A stretch of DNA of 64,000 nucleotides from assembly GCA_016191845.1 (NCBI GenBank), contig JACPVF010000007.1, forward strand, positions 558,001 through 622,000, in the 5' to 3' direction. The translations under genes and the position numbers were made by a program. The notes below the pieces were generated by a model. It ran no database searches. It was not told where the DNA came from and saw only the letters and a list, made by a program, of their open reading frames with translations. Below, piece after piece: positions 61,005 through 64,000 of this stretch (the stretch's first letter is position 1; every line of letters begins with the position of its first letter). Origin of the DNA: Chloroflexota bacterium. GTDB taxonomy: Bacteria; Chloroflexota; Anaerolineae; Anaerolineales; Villigracilaceae.

Positions 61005-62675
61005 ATGAAGACAAGAGTCGTGTATCTGATGGTTGTGCTGCTCTTTCTTTCGCTTGCATGTCAGGCCGTTGCCGGGCCTTCGATCTCTGGCAATGCGGTT
61101 TCAACAGCGACTGTGGAGACCCCGATTGTGCTTCCGACGCCAACATCTCCCCTGGAGCCTGTGTCAGAGAAGACCCTGGCTGGATTAATCGTTAGCAGCC
61201 CAGCATTTGGCGCGGAAGGGTATTGGCGCGGCCTGGGGATCGTCAATGAAGCAGGGGAACTCATCCACGTAGCAGACGAGGCCTGGTATCTGGGCTATTC
61301 CTCCTCCGGGCTGCTTGTCTATCAACACGGATATGGATACGGCCTTGACCGGTACGCCTCCAATTTGAAGGCCTACCATGCAGATACGGGCGGGACGGTC
61401 GAGATCGTTGACGGTCTGGAAGGGGTCAAGGAGTTCCTGGCTTGGGTGGATTCGAATAGATTTGTTTATGCCAATCGCTATGAACAATTGCTTTTTGAGG
61501 CATATGGTTATTTCGAAGGATCAGAGGTGCTGATCGCTGATGGTGAAGGCGGCAAAGCGTCCCTGCTGTTCGAGCACGCGTTCCAGTTTCAGGCCAGCCC
61601 GGACCGCTCCCAGATTGCCTATACTACGGGGACAAAAATGGAGATGGACGGTGAAAAGATGCAACGGGGAGCTGGGTGTTTTGATGGTCATCTCTATGAT
61701 CTGGCTTCCTCCACCAGCACCCGCTTCGAACCGAATGGCCTGACGGAAAGTCCGCTGTGCATGGGATATCCCGAATGGTCCCCGGACGGGAAGAGAATGG
61801 CATGGATCGGTTATTTCCCAGATGGGACGTTCCACCCGATCGTTTTCGATTTGGAAGAGGGAACAGGGGTGACCTACCCTGAGATCAGAGTCTCTGGCAG
61901 CAACCAATTCCCCAGCGGCTGGAGCATGGGGTATCCCCCCGCCTGGATCGATGAACATACTCTTTGGACAGAAGCCTACGAGGTGGATGTGCAAAGCGGC
62001 CAGCAGACCGCTCCACGTGAGAACACCTGGGCCTATGGCGGTTCGGCCAGGGTCACCAGCCCGGACGGTCGATTGGTCGCTGGGTTGAATAAGGGCGTGG
62101 TCGAGATACAGGATGCAAATGGCAATTCCCTGGCTGCGTATCCGTTGGATGGTCTGTATCATGGCGCGCGGAACAGGATCGGCTTCGATGCTGGCGAGGA
62201 ATTTCAGACCTTCATCGAGGATTGGGGTGCGTTTGCGCCTCCAGCGAGCGTCGAGAGCGATCTCCAAGCGGGGACCGCTCCCTCAGCGACAGAGGCGCCT
62301 GGGGCTGCGGGAGACTGTTCCAGTGGAGTTGTCATCACCGCGCGGGACACCTCCAAAGGGGATTATCTCCAGATTTGCTCTTACGGGGAACAATATGAGA
62401 TCGGCCCTGTGGCGAAGGGCGTCTTTGCTGTTTCGCCGACCGAGAAGTTCTTTGTGTATTGCTCCAATACTGGCATCGTGTATGCGGCGCGCATTGGGGA
62501 AGTGACCCTGCAGGTGGTGGGTAGTGTCAAGAATTTTTCCGCCATCCAGCGCGGAGATGTTCCGCGTTTTGAGATCGATTTCAGCCAGGAAGATCCTTCC
62601 AAAGTGACCATTCGGGAACTTTCCTATCATCAGAGTCAGGTCATTTCGATCCCGAAGGGGATCTCGGCCCCCTGA
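61005..62675 (+). CDS. Extracellular beta-propeller lipoprotein (TolB-like)
   Basis: This 556-residue lipoprotein has lipobox LSLAC (Cys19) and a Thr/Pro linker. It contains propeller-type repeats with YPEWSPDGKRMAWIGYFPDG, SPDGRLVAGLNKGVVEI and SPDRSQIAYTTG, the PD40 pattern of TolB-like folds. Its role may be binding proteins or cell-wall parts outside the cell. The start follows TAGGAGGAA. A partial gene of the same kind begins at 63643. Confidence 0.72.
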   Translation: MKTRVVYLMVVLLFLSLACQAVAGPSISGNAVSTATVETPIVLPTPTSPLEPVSEKTLAGLIVSSPAFGAEGYWRGLGIVNEAGELIHVADEAWYLGYSSSGLLVYQHGYGYGLDRYASNLKAYHADTGGTVEIVDGLEGVKEFLAWVDSNRFVYANRYEQLLFEAYGYFEGSEVLIADGEGGKASLLFEHAFQFQASPDRSQIAYTTGTKMEMDGEKMQRGAGCFDGHLYDLASSTSTRFEPNGLTESPLCMGYPEWSPDGKRMAWIGYFPDGTFHPIVFDLEEGTGVTYPEIRVSGSNQFPSGWSMGYPPAWIDEHTLWTEAYEVDVQSGQQTAPRENTWAYGGSARVTSPDGRLVAGLNKGVVEIQDANGNSLAAYPLDGLYHGARNRIGFDAGEEFQTFIEDWGAFAPPASVESDLQAGTAPSATEAPGAAGDCSSGVVITARDTSKGDYLQICSYGEQYEIGPVAKGVFAVSPTEKFFVYCSNTGIVYAARIGEVTLQVVGSVKNFSAIQRGDVPRFEIDFSQEDPSKVTIRELSYHQSQVISIPKGISAP

Positions 62676-62695
62676 GAAAAAGCACTGTCTTTCAT

Positions 62696-62730
62696 TCGCC
62701 CAGTCTGCTGACACCTGGCAGGCTGGGCGA
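62696..62730 (+). terminator. Terminator-like hairpin after the propeller lipoprotein
   Basis: TCGCCCAG and CTGC (62696-62708) pair with GCAG and CTGGGCGA (62718-62730) with one mismatch, then TTTGATTGTTT follows. Confidence 0.75.
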
Positions 62731-62748
62731 TTTGATTGTTTCCAGTTG

Positions 62749-62754
62749 TATAAT
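62749..62754 (+). promoter_or_regulatory. Promoter -10 of pcm
   Basis: TATAAT lies in CAGTTGTATAATTT, which recurs before the 63643 gene. The -35 position is weak. Confidence 0.55.
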
Positions 62755-62775
62755 TTTTATGAAGCGCGAGTCACA

Positions 62776-63435
62776 ATGGCCCAGGATTTTCTCCAGGAGC
62801 GCATGGACATGGTCGCCCGCCAACTGCATCGGCGCGGCATCCTCGACGCGCGCGTGCTGACAGCCTTCGGGGCGGTGCCGCGCCACTGGTTCGTGCCGGA
62901 GGAGTTCCGTGACCAGGCCTACGAGGATTGCCCCCTGCCCATCGGCCACGGACAGACCATCTCGCAGCCGTTCATCGTGGCGTACATGCTCCAGATGCTC
63001 GACCTGAACGGGACGGAGCGCGTCCTGGAGGTGGGGACGGGTTCGGGCTACGCTGCGGCGCTGCTGGCGCACCTGGCCCGTGAGGTGCATACGGTGGAGT
63101 TGGAGGCCGTTTTGGCGGAGCGCGCCAGGGGTGTGCTCTCGGCGCTCCATGCGGGGAATGTTTTCGTCCACATGGGGGATGGGTCGCTGGGCTGGATGGA
63201 GTCCGCGCCGTACGAGGCCATCCTGGTCTCCGCCGCCGCGACGGACGTGCCACAGTCCCTGCTTGAGCAGTTGACCGACCCTGGGCGGATGATCCTGCCC
63301 GTGGGCGGACGTGGGGGCCAGCACCTCGAACTCTGGCGTCGGAGCGCGGACGCCTTCGCGTGTGAGAGCCTGTTGCCCGTGGCTTTCGTCCCCCTGCGCG
63401 GGGGGAGCGATAGAGGATCGATAGAGGTTCGATAG
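62776..63435 (+). CDS. pcm: Protein-L-isoaspartate O-methyltransferase
   Basis: This repair methyltransferase acts on damaged aspartyl residues of aged proteins using S-adenosylmethionine. The 219 residues show EVGTGSGYAAALLAHLA, the SAM-binding motif I at about 90-106, and PRHWFVPEEFRDQAYEDCPLPIGHGQTISQPF. Start at 62776 begins MAQDFLQERMD. The last ten codons lie within an 11-nt tandem repeat (63405-63492), so the natural C-terminus has probably changed recently. Confidence 0.94.
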   Translation: MAQDFLQERMDMVARQLHRRGILDARVLTAFGAVPRHWFVPEEFRDQAYEDCPLPIGHGQTISQPFIVAYMLQMLDLNGTERVLEVGTGSGYAAALLAHLAREVHTVELEAVLAERARGVLSALHAGNVFVHMGDGSLGWMESAPYEAILVSAAATDVPQSLLEQLTDPGRMILPVGGRGGQHLELWRRSADAFACESLLPVAFVPLRGGSDRGSIEVR

Positions 63436-63492
63436 AGGATGGACGAAGGATGAGCGAAGGATGAACGAAGGATGGATAGAGGATGGATATGA
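63405..63492. repeat. Tandem array of eight 11-nt repeats
   Basis: Units such as GATCGATAGAG, GATGGACGAAG, GATGAGCGAAG and GATGGATAGAG repeat eight times with no gaps. The first three differ from the next three in a coordinated way, so two subfamilies exist. The array covers the end of pcm and 57 nt beyond it. Confidence 0.85.
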
Positions 63493-63544
63493 AATGGGCA
63501 AAGAGGCCTTTGCCCCAAAGCATTGAATTCAAAATATTCAGTTG

Positions 63545-63550
63545 TATAAT
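63545..63550 (+). promoter_or_regulatory. TATAAT -10 box before the last lipoprotein gene
   Basis: It lies in CAGTTGTATAATTT, identical over 14 nt to the pcm promoter. The ATG at 63643 would have a leader of about 85 nt. Confidence 0.6.
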
Positions 63551-63642
63551 TTAAATAGGTTTTAGTGGGTTCTCTCTATGGTGGAAATAGGTTCTTGCAT
63601 CGTACTTTCAAATGAACATCTGTACATTCAAGAGGAGGAACC

Positions 63643-64000
63643 ATGAAAAAAATAATAGCTTTTGTGTCTCTTTCATTTGTCCTGGTTATGACGTTGGCAT
63701 GCCAGCAGATCACCAACCTGGGACAAGACGATTCGAACCCTACGCCTAGAATCGTAAACACGGTCATCCCGCCCACTGCAACAATGCGGATTGCCACACC
63801 TACACCTACCGAATCCTTACCACCAGCCGAGGGTTGGATCGCATTTATCAACCAAAACAATGTCTGGCTTATTCACCCTGATGGGAGCGGTCTGACGCAG
63901 ATTACTAAAAACCCATTCCCTATTGAAAATGACTATACAAGCAATGATATAGAAATCGAATGGTCACCTGACGGACGCAAACTTGCGATACTACTACAAT
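63643..64000 (+). CDS. TolB/PD40-like lipoprotein, N-terminal part (cut by window edge)
   Basis: The first 119 codons are present. A lipoprotein signal ends at LVMTLAC (Cys20). A Thr/Pro-rich linker (TPTPTESLPP) follows, and then a beta-propeller start: GWIAFINQNNVWLIHPDGSGLTQIT and IEWSPDGRKLAILLQ. These are the PD40 hallmarks also seen in the 61005 gene. The ATG follows AGAGGAGGAA. No stop codon occurs before the edge. Confidence 0.8.
   Translation, partial: MKKIIAFVSLSFVLVMTLACQQITNLGQDDSNPTPRIVNTVIPPTATMRIATPTPTESLPPAEGWIAFINQNNVWLIHPDGSGLTQITKNPFPIENDYTSNDIEIEWSPDGRKLAILLQ

Noticed and set aside
60835-61146. A 103-codon minus-strand frame upstream of the flavoprotein gene
   Set aside because: Its end looks fairly protein-like, but it overlaps the start and promoter of the propeller lipoprotein and has no ribosome-binding site.

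Overview
The window looks like a chromosomal segment of a GC-rich member of the Chloroflexota, most likely class Anaerolineae. This is inferred from protein character: two M3 oligoendopeptidases, a Ycf45-like AAA/R3H protein, pdxS-pdxT vitamin B6 synthesis, several family-5 peptide-binding lipoproteins and a DUF5671 repeat protein. No rRNA or taxonomic marker was compared. There is no CRISPR array, insertion sequence or prophage. Most of the sequence is dense, ordinary chromosome with clear Shine-Dalgarno sites and hairpin terminators.

Layout. 1-7.6 kb: thymidylate kinase (cut by the left edge), an HtrA-type protease, an AAA/R3H protein, a membrane-anchored clostripain-like peptidase, a GNAT-like protein and pdxT. 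7.6-12 kb: pdxS, then a divergent GntR-led membrane cluster (slipin, SdpI-like, DUF4177, YhfC-like) holding two near-perfect parS sites. 12-19.5 kb: a membrane glycosyltransferase, a PEP-synthase-type ATP-grasp protein, dnaN without dnaA, and a DUF5671 membrane protein. 19.6-22.6 kb: an M3 peptidase followed by a tightly coupled rhodanese-VOC-cupin unit. 22.7-31.2 kb: glutamate dehydrogenase, an enoyl-CoA hydratase-like protein, a kinase-like orphan and a pyrimidine cluster (pyrB, pyrF, pyrE, pyrD) interrupted by an AT-rich foreign-looking gene. 31.4-41.1 kb: aminotransferase, sugar nucleotidyltransferase, aldo/keto reductase, second M3 peptidase, half-size chromate transporter, NUDIX, UvrD helicase and MscL. 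41.3-55.6 kb: a large oligopeptide ABC transport locus (four ATPases, three binding proteins, only two permeases) with a c-type cytochrome inside it and a receiver/roadblock protein at its end. 55.7-64 kb: tRNA-Gln, glmU, cdd, recO, a PHP phosphoesterase, a geranylgeranyl-reductase-like flavoprotein, two beta-propeller lipoproteins (the second cut by the right edge) and pcm.

The most striking signal is at 21444-21911. A rhodanese-like lipoprotein gene has an in-frame TGA inside its active-site loop. The rhodanese frame continues past it for 43 codons and ends in an ATGA overlap with the next gene. A perfect 7-bp hairpin with a GGTGC loop begins 14 nt after the TGA, which puts the loop 21 nt downstream, as expected of a bacterial SECIS element. 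The best reading is a selenocysteine-containing rhodanese (Sec at residue 112) that a standard gene caller would truncate. Other notable points are the parS pair within 6 kb of dnaN, an attenuator-like pyrB leader, an orphan DUF6896-like gene inside the pyr cluster, a 30-bp perfect palindrome at 6998-7027 and an array of eight 11-nt repeats at the end of pcm.
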